Positions 38,366 through 51,341 of a stretch of 64,000 nucleotides of DNA are shown in pieces; within the stretch, counting starts at the first letter, position 1; each line of letters begins with the position of its first letter. Source of the DNA: Quillaja saponaria. Taxonomy: Eukaryota > Streptophyta > Magnoliopsida > Fabales > Quillajaceae. The stretch lies in assembly GCA_029379385.1 (NCBI GenBank), contig CM055605.1, positions 2,391,001 to 2,455,000 of the forward strand. The letters run 5' to 3'. The notes under the pieces are model-generated. The model was not told the DNA's origin. It was given only the letters and a program-made list of their open reading frames with translations, and made no database searches. The position numbers and the translations under genes were made by a program.

Positions 38366-41300
38366 TCACTTGTTGACAAGTCTGATAATTCTTCGCTCCA
38401 TCTGTAAGTAAATTTATTGAGTGATTTTAACTTCAAAGAATGCTATACAATAAGCCTGTAAAGGTTCAAAAGGTGAAGGAACGGCATGCAGAGCCAGTCA
38501 TCGTCATTTCCTTGTGTGATCTAAAATAACATGAAACCTTCTCTCTGATTATTAAATTTTTAACAAAGTGAGGAGTTTGATAGTTACATGATCTATTGAC
38601 GTAAAGCTCTAGTATGTTTTGGTGAATAACTATGACCCAGTGGCAATTCAAATTCAAAGAAGTTACTAAACATTTTAAACATACATGGTAGACATGAGCA
38701 AGAGACTTGGGATATCTTGGGTGTCAGCTCTTATAAGCTAGATCAATACTTCCAGAGTTTGATATAATTTGTTTTTCTTTACGTAGGAACTCAATTTACC
38801 AGAGTTTATTACATAGTAATTTGTTTCAGAAAGTAAAGCATTCAGAATAATATAGGTTATTAAGCATGAGCCAGCAGCATAAAATAGTAATTACAATTGT
38901 TTTTGTCACGGGAAGATAGAGAAAAGATAGAGTCATGAACCAAGAAGAAAGTTGCTATAACAATCAGATATAGAAGTACATAAAATTAACAATGTGCGTT
39001 GAGAAATCATAATACTAAATTGCTTTTAAACATAATTCTCTTCAGACTTGATATTCATGTCATGAGAGCCCCACCCACCCAACAGTCACATGAGATAAGA
39101 AAGAATATGTCCAGAGGTTTTATTTATTTATTATCACTATTATTTTTTTCTAATAACCAATAGCTTTAATGTTGGAAAAAGAAAACTTATTTATGATGTA
39201 AAATACCTGAATGAAGGCCTCCAACTTGTTCCTAGTATGAGAAAATTCATTCTTCATCCAAGTCAAGGATTGAGAGAAACTGCAATAGTAAAGTTTCCAT
39301 ACATAAGGGAGGAAGGATAATATGCATGCCAGAATGAAACAAAATTTGATGTGCATTAATCTACATCTAAGTGGGTATGATCTGTCTACCAGGAGCCGTA
39401 ATAAGATTCCAATCAATGGAACTCGTCTTACTTTTTATGATTGAAAATATTGGATCCACAGTCCTCAATATTTATGGCTAAATCACTCTATATTTAGTGC
39501 CTCAGCGAATCCCAGGCTGATTTCCAGTTTTTCTTTAGTGATACATATTTTCCAGTTATTTTATTTTTTCCTTCAACAGTATCATGTATGTTTTTTGTTC
39601 TATTTCAATTCCTGCCCTATTATTAGCAAGATATTTTGACAAGACAAGAAATAAATCACAAAATAAATTGGAAGCAAAAATGGGTAAATAAATGCCTTCT
39701 TACTTCTTCTTGTGCATCTGATCACAAGCCCGAAGAAGGTCAGCACAAGCAAGCCTTACATGCTCGGCACCAATGCTGTAAAACAAAGATACAACATCAT
39801 ATGACTAAAACATGATGGAAAGATCAACCATTGCTGCTATCTACAAAGCAAATAAATGGGATTTGGCATCACTGCTTATAATAGCTTACTAAAGAATTTT
39901 CCCAAAATAATGACAAAATTAATGTTGGCATCTTTAAATGAAGGTTTTGACAACATGCTAGAAGAACTCAAAGAAAGACATTAAATTTGAGGGACCATTG
40001 CCATGGCAAAGGCATCTTTAAGTATCATGTCTTTCTTTTAAGTGGTTACTCTTCAACCAAAAGATACCTACACTCTGAGCAATCATACATGATAAACCAA
40101 CTTTTATTATTGAGTATATACCTGTACTCTAGTATCATACAAGTGACCGTTAGGTTGTAGCCTTTTAGTAGTTTCTTTTTTAGATTTTTCTAATAAACTT
40201 ACTTAAACGGGAAATTTTTTTGCTAATCAATGAATATCAAGAACTGAAAATTAGCAACCTTTTCAATAAAATTAATTGGTTGGCAATGTATGAGATGTTG
40301 TTGTGTGACATGTGCCCTAGACCTGTAAACATGGTAAGCGCATCTAAGTTCTCATGTGCTAAAATAGTGTGTCTTCTCCCCACTCCTTGACAAAGTAGTT
40401 GTAATTTTTTTATTTTTTTTCTTTGGATAGAGAAAGAAATTTCATTAATAAAGAAAGGAGTACATGAGAGGACAAAAAGTCCTCTTAAACATAAACAAAA
40501 ATAATAAAATAAAAATGCAAGCTTAAAACAATAATGCTCGCCAGTCACACTGTATATTTACTAAAGGATCACCCTAAAAAGCTCCTGAAGCAGAACACCA
40601 CAAAGAGAAGCAAAAAAGACAAAGTATGTTGTTATATCTAACATGAATTTCATGTAGACATTTTAGAACACCTTAACCACTGAGAATAGTGGAAGCGGAA
40701 CTGATGCAGTCAGAAGCACCATAGAATGAAAACATATGATGAATTTCCACGGAAGCCTAAGTATCTTAGAGGGAAACAAAGGAAAACCTCTTTGGGATGC
40801 TAAAGCAAACCCTAACTTCTCAATAAAAAAAGTTTAAAAAAACATTAACTAACAGACTAAGTTCTCAGAAAAAAATAACATTAACTAACAGACTCTTTGA
40901 GTAAGTTCTTCATTTTTTGGGTAGAAAAGACTCTTAGAGTAAATTCATTCTTTACCCTTCATTTAAGGGTTAAAACTTAGTTTGTACCCAAAAAAAGGGT
41001 TAAGGTTTAGTTATCCATTAGTGTTTTTTTGGTTATCTATAAGTAGCTTTAGCGCTGTAACAGAGATATATTTGAGATTCAGATTTATTATCAAGAAAGA
41101 AGAGTGCCTCTCTATCCCCTGGTTGTTCAGGCTAGAAAACCTGCCCCTTAGGCTGTGTTATGATCTATTATGCCCAATCTTTTATCTCTACATACTAGCA
41201 GACTTGACTTGTAGGAAAATTTCTACATCAGCAGCTAATAATCCCTGAGCAGACATTGGTCTTGACTAATTGAGCTATGTTACACCATCTTAATGACCTA

Positions 41301-42229
41301 CCCTAACAGACTGACAGACTATCACAAACAGTGGCCTATTTGCAAATCCACAATACATTACAAACTTTTTTCAATTCAGGAGGCACGTGAGAATTTAAAG
41401 TATTAAAAAAATGCTATATTACCTTGTGCTTTTTTCCTCTATTTGTTGAGCCAGGGAAGCTGACTTAGAGAAATCAACATCAGGGTTTTCCCTATTAATA
41501 TAAAAGCATGTCATAAATAACTCAAACTAATTTGAAAACCAGTTAATTAATTGAAAGCACACAGCATTAGCATGAAGTATAATTACACATGACAGGTAAG
41601 TTCTGAAAGGATAGTCTCCACATCAACAAAGTATGCTTCGATTCGCTGTAGAACAGCATCAGGTTCCTCAACGCTTTTTAAAAAATGAAGGCGATTGAAC
41701 TGATCGTTTACTATCCCCTGCAAGGAATGACATGAACACTCATTACCAACCATCGGGATCTTTATATACCAGACCACCGGGTTGGCCCAATCTCCCTCTT
41801 TCGTGAACATTCACTTATGATTTTCGAAAAGGAAATGATGTGTTACATCATTGCAGGATTAGTCTAAGTAGTAACTCAAAAGCAAGACATGTTACAACAT
41901 TTATGCATGTTCAGATGCTCAAATCCATCCTCTAAACAGAAAAGGAGAGAAGCAGTTCAGAAGTAAGAAAGTAAAAGAAATTTGAACCTAACAGTGCTGA
42001 AACATGATGAGACTTGAGACTTGAGAATCATACAACGAAGGAGAAAAGAGGAAAAGAATCATATGTGATGACTGATGAGACTTGAGAGATAAATAAAAAA
42101 GAAAAAGCTAGAGGGACCAAATAATATGCCACAGATCAAAATCAAAACCAGTTGACAAGAATTTACCACCTCATCAAACAATGACTGCACGTATCCTTTT
42201 AGCAGTCCTCTAAGAATTGGCAAAGCCAT
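38366..42229 (-). CDS. Pseudo-HPt protein (AHP family) with Gln at the phospho-His position
   Basis: Exons on the minus strand are 42229-42170, 41717-41587, 41491-41423, 39775-39704, 39279-39207 and 38401-38366, giving 146 aa. Exon lengths 2-5 (131, 69, 72, 73) are identical to those of the pseudo-HPt at 25982, so the genes share one architecture. The start reads MALPILRGLLKGYVQSLFDE, then GIVNDQFNRLH. In the gapless alignment VDFSKSASLAQQIEEKSTSIGA the phospho-His position is Gln79 and the LKGSSSS loop is replaced by IEEKSTS, while SIGA is kept. The C-terminal helix (SLTWMKNEFSHTRNKLEAFIQ) remains amphipathic. The last exon, MERRIIRLVNK then stop, is the least certain; without that splice the frame would run on 14 residues into the intron. 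Likely a non-phosphorylatable regulator of cytokinin signalling, by family analogy only. Confidence 0.78.
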
Positions 42230-45200
42230 TTCTTATAGAAAGCAGAAACAAAAACAAAAGCCCCTGGAGAATCAAACTTGAACAAAAAGTTAAAGCTTTA
42301 ATTGGAAGAGATGAAGTTGCATGAGACATACTACTTATTCCAATTACAGACATGTATATAAGCCAGATGAGTTGCAGATAAAGACAAAATCTGTCAGATT
42401 TCATGAGTTTAGCATGGCTCCTTAAAGATTAAACCCCTACCATTTGCTGATTAACATTTATGCCACTGTCAATGACAAATGGCAAAAGCATTTATTTTCT
42501 CATTTAGAAACAAATTATAACATATTTTATATATATCCAAAGTAGATAGTGTTGAACACAGTCAATCATAAGATTCATTTAACCAATGGGTTGATCTCTA
42601 TAGAGTTAAATGCAGTAAAGTATTTTAGTAGTTAAGATATTTTTTGGTAAAATAATAACTTTTAACAAAAGTAGAACATAAGAAAGTAAATCCACCAACT
42701 GCCTAATATAAAATATAAATTTCCCGAGTCTTGGATGGCTAGATAAATCAAACTTTTCCAAATATCTCTGCCAATGGACAAATAGGTAGCACTTCTTAGT
42801 TGGCTACCTTTATAACTGAAAAATACTACACTTGGGAGATACCTAGACAAGCCTCTTGAGTGGCATCCAGTATGCTCTTACTAACAAATTCACCAGCAAG
42901 TGCTAGTTTTAACATCTTTTATATGAGGCTTGAAAAAATTTATTTCCAGTTACAGTAGGTTTATCATCCATCTCTTCAAAAAGTTTCTAAAAAATCTGAC
43001 CAAGTTGCTTGTTCAGTATTCATACATCCAATGAAGTGGGTCATATCCCTCTTCTGATTGACCAATTTGAGTCACTGTAGGTCCCATCATTTTCCTCAGA
43101 TGGACATGTCTGTAGAGTAGCATGGATCGTGCCTCGTGTCAGAGTTTGAGAAATATATAACCTGTCAAGTGGGTCCCATTACTGATTTGGAACATTGTTC
43201 CATGGATTGGCTTAAGTCAGTGGACCTATACCCTTAAATTTGTACTGAGCTCCTGGACTTCACCAGCATCGTGCTTTAACCACATACATTATATGACCTG
43301 TGAAAAGAGGATTACAGATGACATCCACCTTAAATGGATGATCGTCATGGCATGAAGTATTCAAAAACAAAAAACTTCACAATCTTAATTCTAAATAATA
43401 TCTTTTTTTCTACAGGGAAAATAATTCTATTGGATTCAAAGCATTGTTCTATATATAAATAAAAGAAAACAAGTAACGACTACTACCTTTTCTACAAGTA
43501 TAAGAAATTGAAAGCACTTATCTAGAAATCTCAATCTGCTGGGTAGAAGTTTTGGTGTACTCCTGCATAAGATAAAACTCTGATGATGACATAATTCCAG
43601 TAGGAAGTGAAAACGTGCACCTGGCACCACAAATGCTGAACATTTTATTTTATATACATTAGCAATAGTGGAGCATATATGACATTGATATATGTCATGT
43701 GTTATAAGATTTATTATAATTCTAAGCTGGAAACTCGTATAAAAGATAAGCATTCATGACAGATGTATAAATGCATGAAAAGATTCTGAGCTGGGCATTT
43801 ATTGTATAACAGAATATGACAAGTTTTGGAGGTTTCTATGAAGCCAATCTTGTCATTTTATCTAACAATGAAGTAAATGGAAGTTTTCATATTAGCTTAG
43901 TTACCATATTTGCAGTCAAGGAAAACTAAAGCACACCTAGGACATATTATTCAAATAAAGATGTTATTCACTTTAATAGATGCTCAAGATTCCAGAAAAC
44001 TCTATTCCCTTTTTCTGTTAGAGGAAAATCTTATCTTTTTATAGTAAACAAGAATTACAGGAAAATGCTTATTACAAAATAAATGATATATATTCAACAA
44101 TTAGAAATTAATTAATAAGAAATTGGGTCGATAGCCAGCAACCAGCAATAGGAGTCTGTTGACAGGAGGTCCACACCGCCTTCTAAAGGCAGCAATGGCA
44201 AGCAGAAGGTGGTGGAGTAGGATGATGGATATTACAGAGGGCTTAAGATTGTTCTGGAATATGACTTCCATATTACAGTTTTGCATCTCTTACTACCAAA
44301 CATCAGACAACGAAGAAAACATTTTTGGAAGAGTTAATTTCCCCGAAACAAGGAAAGACTAGATGGTTTTACTATGTTGATGAAAGCTCAAGCATGTCTT
44401 AAATTATGTAAAGGACCAATAAGGTATAACAGATCACCCAGAGTAAGCAAATGGTGAGAGGCTCTCAAGAAAATTGTGTATGACAGTTCATTGAGCACAT
44501 GCATGCAATTCGATTTATAGGATGATTGGAAGATCATTCACTACATGAATGAATGGCACATAACAAGAGTTACAATTTCAGGGAGGATATGTGTGTTAAT
44601 ATTCAAAATAAGCAGCATTGAATCTTTCTACTTCCTTTAGTTAGCAATATTAAATAGATGAATTGACTCTATTGGGTCCATTCGCTGATGACTCATTAAT
44701 TTTCTCTAGTTTTGTAGATCACATAATCAAATTCAGTTATCTCTAAAGTTTTAGGTTAAGTCTGACTCACACGAGGACATTATATATATTTATGAACTTA
44801 CCATTTATCACTATCAATCTAAGCTTCCAAGAGAACACATTCTTCAACATGTTAAAAAAAAAAAAAAAAAAAAAAAAACTAGTAGAAATTAGAATAAACA
44901 ATCCCAACGTCAAAAACTTCTTTCCTCTTAAATTTTCATCCGTTCTTTAATGAAGAAACACTAAAATTTCTTATTTGAGATATAACTACAAGTCTACAAG
45001 TGAGTAATAGTTTCCTAATTAATAAACTAACGGGTTTCCTATCCTATAAAAGTATTGGCATATTCTTTAGGGATTTCGATCATCTCTCTTCCCACATGTA
45101 ATCATTTTGGTACTGTATACTCCAAAGATGGCTTAAAACCCAAATTCATTCTCCTTCATTCAACCTCTTCAACTTGGTAAGAGGAATAAATGTGACACTT

Positions 45201-47017
45201 GCTTGTCAGTTTAGTTATAACGTATCCTCACCAAAAGCAGCTTAGAAGGACCCGATAAATGGAAAGAATGATCTTACAGATGTACAATATCTACAACTTT
45301 TCATGAAAAAATGATACAAAACCCATTACAAAGAAAAATCCTATCACCCAATGTCTACAACCACCTGAATCCAAGAAATCTATCTTTAGGATTAGATGAG
45401 AAGGTTAAAAATTATTAATGCATGCAGGTCTATATTAAATCAAAATTCAGAGAAATGATCATGCTCAGAAAACAAGGCACTCTAGCAACTTATGTTCTGT
45501 GAGGGTTCACAAGTTTGATAATAACTGACTCAACTGGTGACATAACCTATCTATGGCACCTAAATGACTCCCCCTTTTCAAATAAAAGGACTTTCCCTCC
45601 TGCCGACCTTCCAATACAGACAATATTTCAAACAAATACAACTCTTTGGAATAAGGTTTTGGGAAAATCAAGTGAGCTACTTCTCCATATACATCTAATA
45701 CCATCTGCACCTAATTCTGGTAGCAAACAAGAAGATTCTAGAAAGGAAGAGCTCACACATTCCAAATAAGAAGTCCAAAAAGAAATTTAAAGTATTTGAG
45801 AATGAAACCACTGATATACTTTAGTGGAGGAGACCCTCAGTGCATCATTCCCTTAAATGCCCCATCTCAAGGTCAAGAATTCCCCTTTCCATCTGCACTT
45901 TCAAAATGTTCCAGAGAATAAAAAGAATTAGAACAAGTAAATTTGTAGTTTTTCTTTGTAATCCTGAATTACAATCTTCAGGACAATGAGGACAAAGTCA
46001 CGAGAACTCATAAAGGAGTTCATTAGAGAAAATATAGTTAAGACTTAAGAAAAAAAATAAACATAACTACTAAGAACAAATAGCAACGACAAACATAAAC
46101 AATGGGATTCACGCTCTTAGTAAGCGTATCATCCTGCCTTAAATAACATCAAATACATGCTATAGAACTATGCCTTCAACATGCATTTATCACAGGATTA
46201 AGGAAAAGCAAGAGATGTGATTGTGATGACACCCTTATTTATTCACTATGAGTCTATGATGCCAACATGTACAACCCTTAGAGGCATTAAGATGCAGTAG
46301 AAAGCCAGTATGATTAAAAGAAAGTGGTTTCTCTTTAATTCTTAATTGACAAACTAAATAATAATTACTGAACCCAAGATGTCATCCACCAGATAATTCT
46401 ATGTTGACCTTGCACCAATGTATAAGTAAAGCGACCAAGGAATTACGTATTAAGCAACTTGTGAGTTCACAAGGCTCCAAGAAAAGAAAACTAAAATATG
46501 AAAAGGCATTGTTACAAAAGATCCTATATGCAATCACTAATAAGTGAGAAAACTAATTGAAGGCAGTGGAAACAATCATATATAAGTCTCTACCTCTTCT
46601 AATATGAAGTCTCACATCTATACTACATAACTACATTAAGAACCATTCCAAGATCATCATATTGATAAAAAGTATTGGGAAATAACAACCATTTGTCTAA
46701 TTTTTATCTGCAAATATTGAACTTGCTTTTATAAGTAAATAATCAGCCAATAAAAACAAATATTGAACTTCTTCTATAAGAGTATAATAACCTTTACCAC
46801 TCTCAGTTAAGAATGAACATATTGGACCATGACTACTAAGAAAGACCGCAATACTAAAACCTTATTTTATTGCCAAAACAGTTTAATTCACCAGCTTCTA
46901 CCATGTTCCTCTGTAATATGTTTAGCAAGTCAGTATAATGTGTCACCTACTGAAACCAGAAATATGAAAATCAGATCCATCCAGTCATTTCAAGTCTAAA
47001 CCTAAAAAACACAGCAC
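42230..47017. other. Intergenic between two tandem pseudo-HPt genes
   Basis: About 4.8 kb, AT-rich. It holds the upstream region of the gene ending at 42229 and the 3' part of the gene starting at 51251, whose last exon may lie here. A poly-A run of about 25 lies at 44854-44878. The stretch 43020-43300 is less AT-rich than its surroundings and may be an element fragment, but no ends were found. An open frame at 45507-45710 (minus) follows a possible acceptor and could be a terminal exon; support is weak. Confidence 0.4.
44854..44878. repeat. Poly-A tract (about 25 A)
   Basis: A simple run in the gap between two pseudo-HPt genes. No element boundaries were found around it. Confidence 0.7.
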
Positions 47018-50000
47018 CTGTAAAATGGTATCAAAACCTCTCCTCAGATAAGCAAATTCATTCTTCGTCCAATAAAGAGCCTGGGAGCAACTGAAACATC
47101 ATAACACGTGGGGAAGAAACTATTCACTATTTTTTAGGAATGAGGAATATCAAATCAAGAAAAGAAAAATGCAATGTAGGTATCTAGCAATATTGAAACT
47201 AAAAGGATAGTGACATAATGTCATAAAACAGGTATCTTAAGAATTATAAATAGTAAGAATTTACAAATAATTAAGAAAAATAAGATGAATTGAAACATGC
47301 TTACTTCACCTATCTATGACCAGAGGTCTTCTCGTTAGAATACTAAATCTCTATGCAATATCCTATATATAGAGTAACTTATCATGTTTAAGATTTGGCA
47401 ATCAAGAATCCATCACTCTCAAGTTAATGAGGATTAGCCATGTATCTGATAGTCAATTGATGAAACACTATAGATTATTTATAGATGCAAATTTATTTGA
47501 CATAGGCAAACTGCTACTGCATCCTAATCAAGTAAAAGGGATTCACAATCTATAAAACTTTTTATTAACTATAATAAGTCCTGAAATATTTCAAAATATA
47601 GTGTGAGATAAAATAAGAATACATTCTAAGACGTATACCAATTTTATGAAGTGCAGTTTAACTGACATCAAAGATAGGGAGAAGACACGTAATTAGTTCG
47701 ATATGGATACTGTTATTCATGAGGAAAGAGAACCTGAGAGAATTTTGGCACCATAGCTATAGCTGCTTGAATGAAGAAGTCAAGGAGTACGATACTGCCA
47801 AAGGCAGAAAGCCTATCTTCAAATGTAGATATTATGCTATTTAGAAATAATATGCTAATTATTCTATTGAAATAATAATACAAAGGAAAACCAAAGGAAG
47901 ATAAATAAATAAATGAGTATATTCATTCCATGGGGTATATGGGAATGGCTTTAGTTAATAAGAATTCAAAATACGAAGTTACAAATCCACTGCTGCAAGA
48001 GAGTTTAATATTTCAACCAGGAGATGAGAATAAAGAAGTGAAGTTAACAAACAAGGATATGACTGTAACAGTTAATCAATGAGCTAACAGTATTTCTAAT
48101 AAGATTATGTGTCACACATAATTAAGTAAAATTTATGACTCGTTTCTACAAAGTGGAAATTTTGTTCATTTAACCAAAAAAATTAAATTCAGAATGTTTT
48201 TGATAATTGCTAACCCTTGAAAAACTTTTCATAGCAAAAATAGAAAAGAGAAAAAAATAAATAAATAAACTAGGCAAACTTTATGCCTTCATGTTTTAAT
48301 GAGGTACTTAAAAAACTCTAAAAGATTTTTATCTTTTCTTTTTTTCAAGAAACAAATCCTAATACAGAATTCATGCACGATCTGATAAATTATCAGAATT
48401 CAAAAGGTAAAAGTTAAAATAAAAAAAAGAAAGAAAGAAAGAGAGTCCATAATAGGACCAATCTATAAATGGTGACAACCTATACCCCGTCTAACACAAT
48501 CTAGGGACATGTACAATATATGTGATATTGACAAAATCATAATATCATATAGTAAATACCATGCCTGTTGCAGACTACAAGATAAAGACATGAAATACTA
48601 CCAGAAAAAAATGATAAAAGAAAAGAATTGGAATTAAAATATTATGCAGCAGTATTACGTGAAATGACAACGGTTAAATTTAACGGGTTTCTAGGACAAC
48701 TAAACTACAAAGCAAAGCTACAATGATACAATTTTATTTGAATAATATTTGCATAAATGGTAAGAGTTTTCTTACTACTCCTTATCATTCCGCTGACATG
48801 CATGACGAAGTTCAGCACACGACCACTTCACATACGGTGCGCCAATACTGTCCAAACATGATAGAGAGATGTTATTAATTACCATTAAGGTGACAGCCTC
48901 ATCAACAATAACTAAAACTAACTTGAGTAAAAAGAATTCAGCACAAAAGATTACACAAATCTTTACAACAAAAGTGATCAATGCCATGATTTTACCATAA
49001 AGCTTTGTAGTTTGTATATTATTTTTGAATTACAAAGGGGAGATGACAGATTTAAACTCAGTGCAAACCTCTCCCACCCCTGAAGGAAAGGATGCGTCAT
49101 CATGGTAAGACAAACCTGAAGATGCAACAACCATTTTGTTTTACCTAGAAAATATTGGAAGAGAGACCTTTTCCGCATATTCTAATAACCAGGGAAACCA
49201 AAACAAATTATGTAAGGTACAAAAAGTCATTTTCAGTGTCAAAAATATATTTAAAGTAAAGATCCAATAGATAACAATAAAATCAGAAATATCATAACAA
49301 CACTATTGGATATAAGTGGACAGAACATTTGGAATAGGTGTTCAAACAAGCAGATAAGCTAATTTATTACAGTAACTGCCACTGTAACAAGGACCAAGGG
49401 CCAGGTCCAGAAATCAGACACAAACATATTCTTAGTTGAAGAATGCAGCACAAATGAATCCAAGACACATAAATGATCGGAACAATAAAAACCCTATCGT
49501 AGAGAGTCCAGAGACAGTACATAGAAAAGACTTCTCAGAAAAGAATAAAAAAAAGAAAACCGAAAAAAGATACTACTTTTCTAGCTGATGCAGTTGACCA
49601 ACGGTAAAAGTTAAATCTACTCCATGTAAAGGTTATATGCAAAAATAAAGAAAAAAATTGATATAATGTGAAATATGTCAAAACAAAAAAAAAGCGAGAA
49701 AAAATAATCAAATGACAACAACCAATAAAACATCCAGAAATCCTATAAACTTATATGCATCAATTTATCATGACTACTCAGTACTACATCTCACTGAAAA
49801 GGTAGATGTTCCAAAGAGACATGCTGGCAATAAAACTTCCCCCTCCCCACTCACTCACCCCAAAGAGAGAGAGAAGAAGAAGAAGAAGAAGGAAAGGTAA
49901 GGGAGAAATACAAAAGGATTAACTTGAAGAACAGTAAAGCTCACTAATCATGTCACATAGAAGAGGGTCAGTATATCTTATACAATCCTACTTTGACAAA

Positions 50001-51251
50001 AAAATAAAATACTAGTATTAATAGAAAGGTAGCAATATTACATGGTAGTTCTAGCATGTAGTTCACGAGCAGCAGCATCAACCTGTTGAAAATCAACATT
50101 TTCTTTGTTGCTGCAGCTCAGGAAAAATGAAAAGGAAAAAAAAAAAAGCTAGGTCATAATACCGTGAAGACAGAGAAAGTAGAGGTAAAAGAAAATTGAG
50201 TTAACAAACTGATGAAATTTTTTTTGAGTTTAAAGTTACATGTGATAGGTCAGATTAGTAAACAAATTATTGGCATTATCACAGTAATTGGTGATAGCCC
50301 TCACAATAAAATCAGGACAAGTTCGCTTCCTTAGTTGCATTTGATAGAATCGGTCATCAACCACTCCCTGAAAAGTGAATAGAAAACAAGAAGTCAAAAT
50401 AACTAAGAATTATTTCCCAACAGTAGTTCAGTAAAATGTGAATCTGCAGTTTGGTAATTCATGATTGCAGAAAAAATGAATATGGAAATTTATTGACTAC
50501 AGTTTCTCATTTTTATAGTATGATGACTAAACAGACTTCAAAATATATAAATCCATAAGATATTTGTCTCCACAAATTGATATATAAGATATTTGTGCTA
50601 CAAAGGGATACAGGATATATTGAAAGTCAAAAGTGACATAATCTACACAACTTTGAAGTTCAAAGAAATCCTCTCAACAACTTCACATTATTAACCAGAC
50701 GATTTCAATATATGTTAATAGCAACAAAATTAGCAAAGACACAGGGGGAACACAGTAATGTGCCAATTTCTTCTTATATGTATGTGTGTGTATCTGTGTA
50801 GATATATAACACGGCAATGTACCTTAATGGGTAGAATAGAAACAGTCTTTTCGAGATTGTTTGAGACCAAAGACTAAAAATAATCAATAAACAACAAAAG
50901 GGTAATCAAACGGCCTGAAAACAAAACGAAGCTGACATTAATTATGAGAACCTCCAGAAACTATTTCAGCAGAAAGAACAAAAACAATCTTTTTCTCCAT
51001 GAAAATAACCCCCCCCCCCCCCCCCCCAAAAAAAAAAAAAAGATCAAAATCACAGGTATCAAAAACTAGTTCTATATATATATATTCATTTTGGCCAAAT
51101 CAAAAACCGGGTCAATGAAATTAAGATATGAAAAATGGGTTTTGGAACTGAAGCAAAGGCGGAGAAAGAGACCATGATTAATGATTTATACCTCATCATA
51201 CAAATTCTGGATGTAGCCATGTAGCAGACCCTTGCGGATTTCCAAAGCCAT
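47018..51251 (-). CDS. Pseudo-HPt protein (AHP family) with Arg at the phospho-His position, 3' end unresolved
   Basis: Exons 1-5 on the minus strand are 51251-51192, 50367-50240, 50110-50042, 48847-48779 and 47090-47018, encoding 133 residues in one open frame. The start, MALEIRKGLLHGYIQNLYDE, is clearly related to that of the neighbouring gene at 42229, and exon 5 (QALYWTKNEF) to its SLTWMKNEF. In the AHP alignment (VDFQQVDAAARELHARTTIIGA) Arg78 replaces the phospho-His and ELHARTT replaces the QLKGSSSS loop. Exons 2 and 4 are each one codon shorter than in the sister gene. The 3' end is open to three readings: a splice at 46950 giving an immediate TAG, read-through of the donor to TGA at 46985, or a remote exon near 45700. 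A (GTGA)n repeat lies in the leader. Confidence 0.72.
49868..49893. repeat. GA/GAA-rich microsatellite
   Basis: GAGAGA followed by an AAG/AGA run lies in intron 3 of the pseudo-HPt gene. Simple-sequence repeat. Confidence 0.7.
51009..51041. repeat. Poly-C (about 19) followed directly by poly-A (about 14)
   Basis: An unbroken C run passes straight into an A run within intron 1 of the pseudo-HPt gene. The lengths are likely to vary or be misread. Confidence 0.85.
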
Positions 51252-51263
51252 TTTGTTAAGAGG

Positions 51264-51341
51264 GTGTGAGTGAGTGAGTGAGTGAGTGAGTGAGAGTGAT
51301 AAGAGTGACAGAGTGACAGAGTGACAGACAGACAGACAGTG
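51264..51341. repeat. Microsatellite cluster (GTGA)n, (GTGACA)n, (GACA)n
   Basis: Consecutive short tandem repeats lie 13-90 bp upstream of the minus-strand ATG at 51251, so they are probably in the 5' leader or core promoter of that pseudo-HPt gene. Repeat-number changes could alter its transcription or leader length. Confidence 0.8.

Noticed and set aside
40400..40520. Segment with a T run followed by AGAGAAAGAAATTTCATTAATAA, resembling plant retroelement tails
   Set aside because: No boundaries or target duplication were found; it may be ordinary intron sequence.
43020..43330. Less AT-rich stretch between the pseudo-HPt genes
   Set aside because: No open frame or element ends were found; too little evidence to name it.
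45507..45769. Open frames on both strands near 45.5-45.8 kb
   Set aside because: No recognisable domain. The minus-strand frame is kept only as a weak candidate for a last pseudo-HPt exon.
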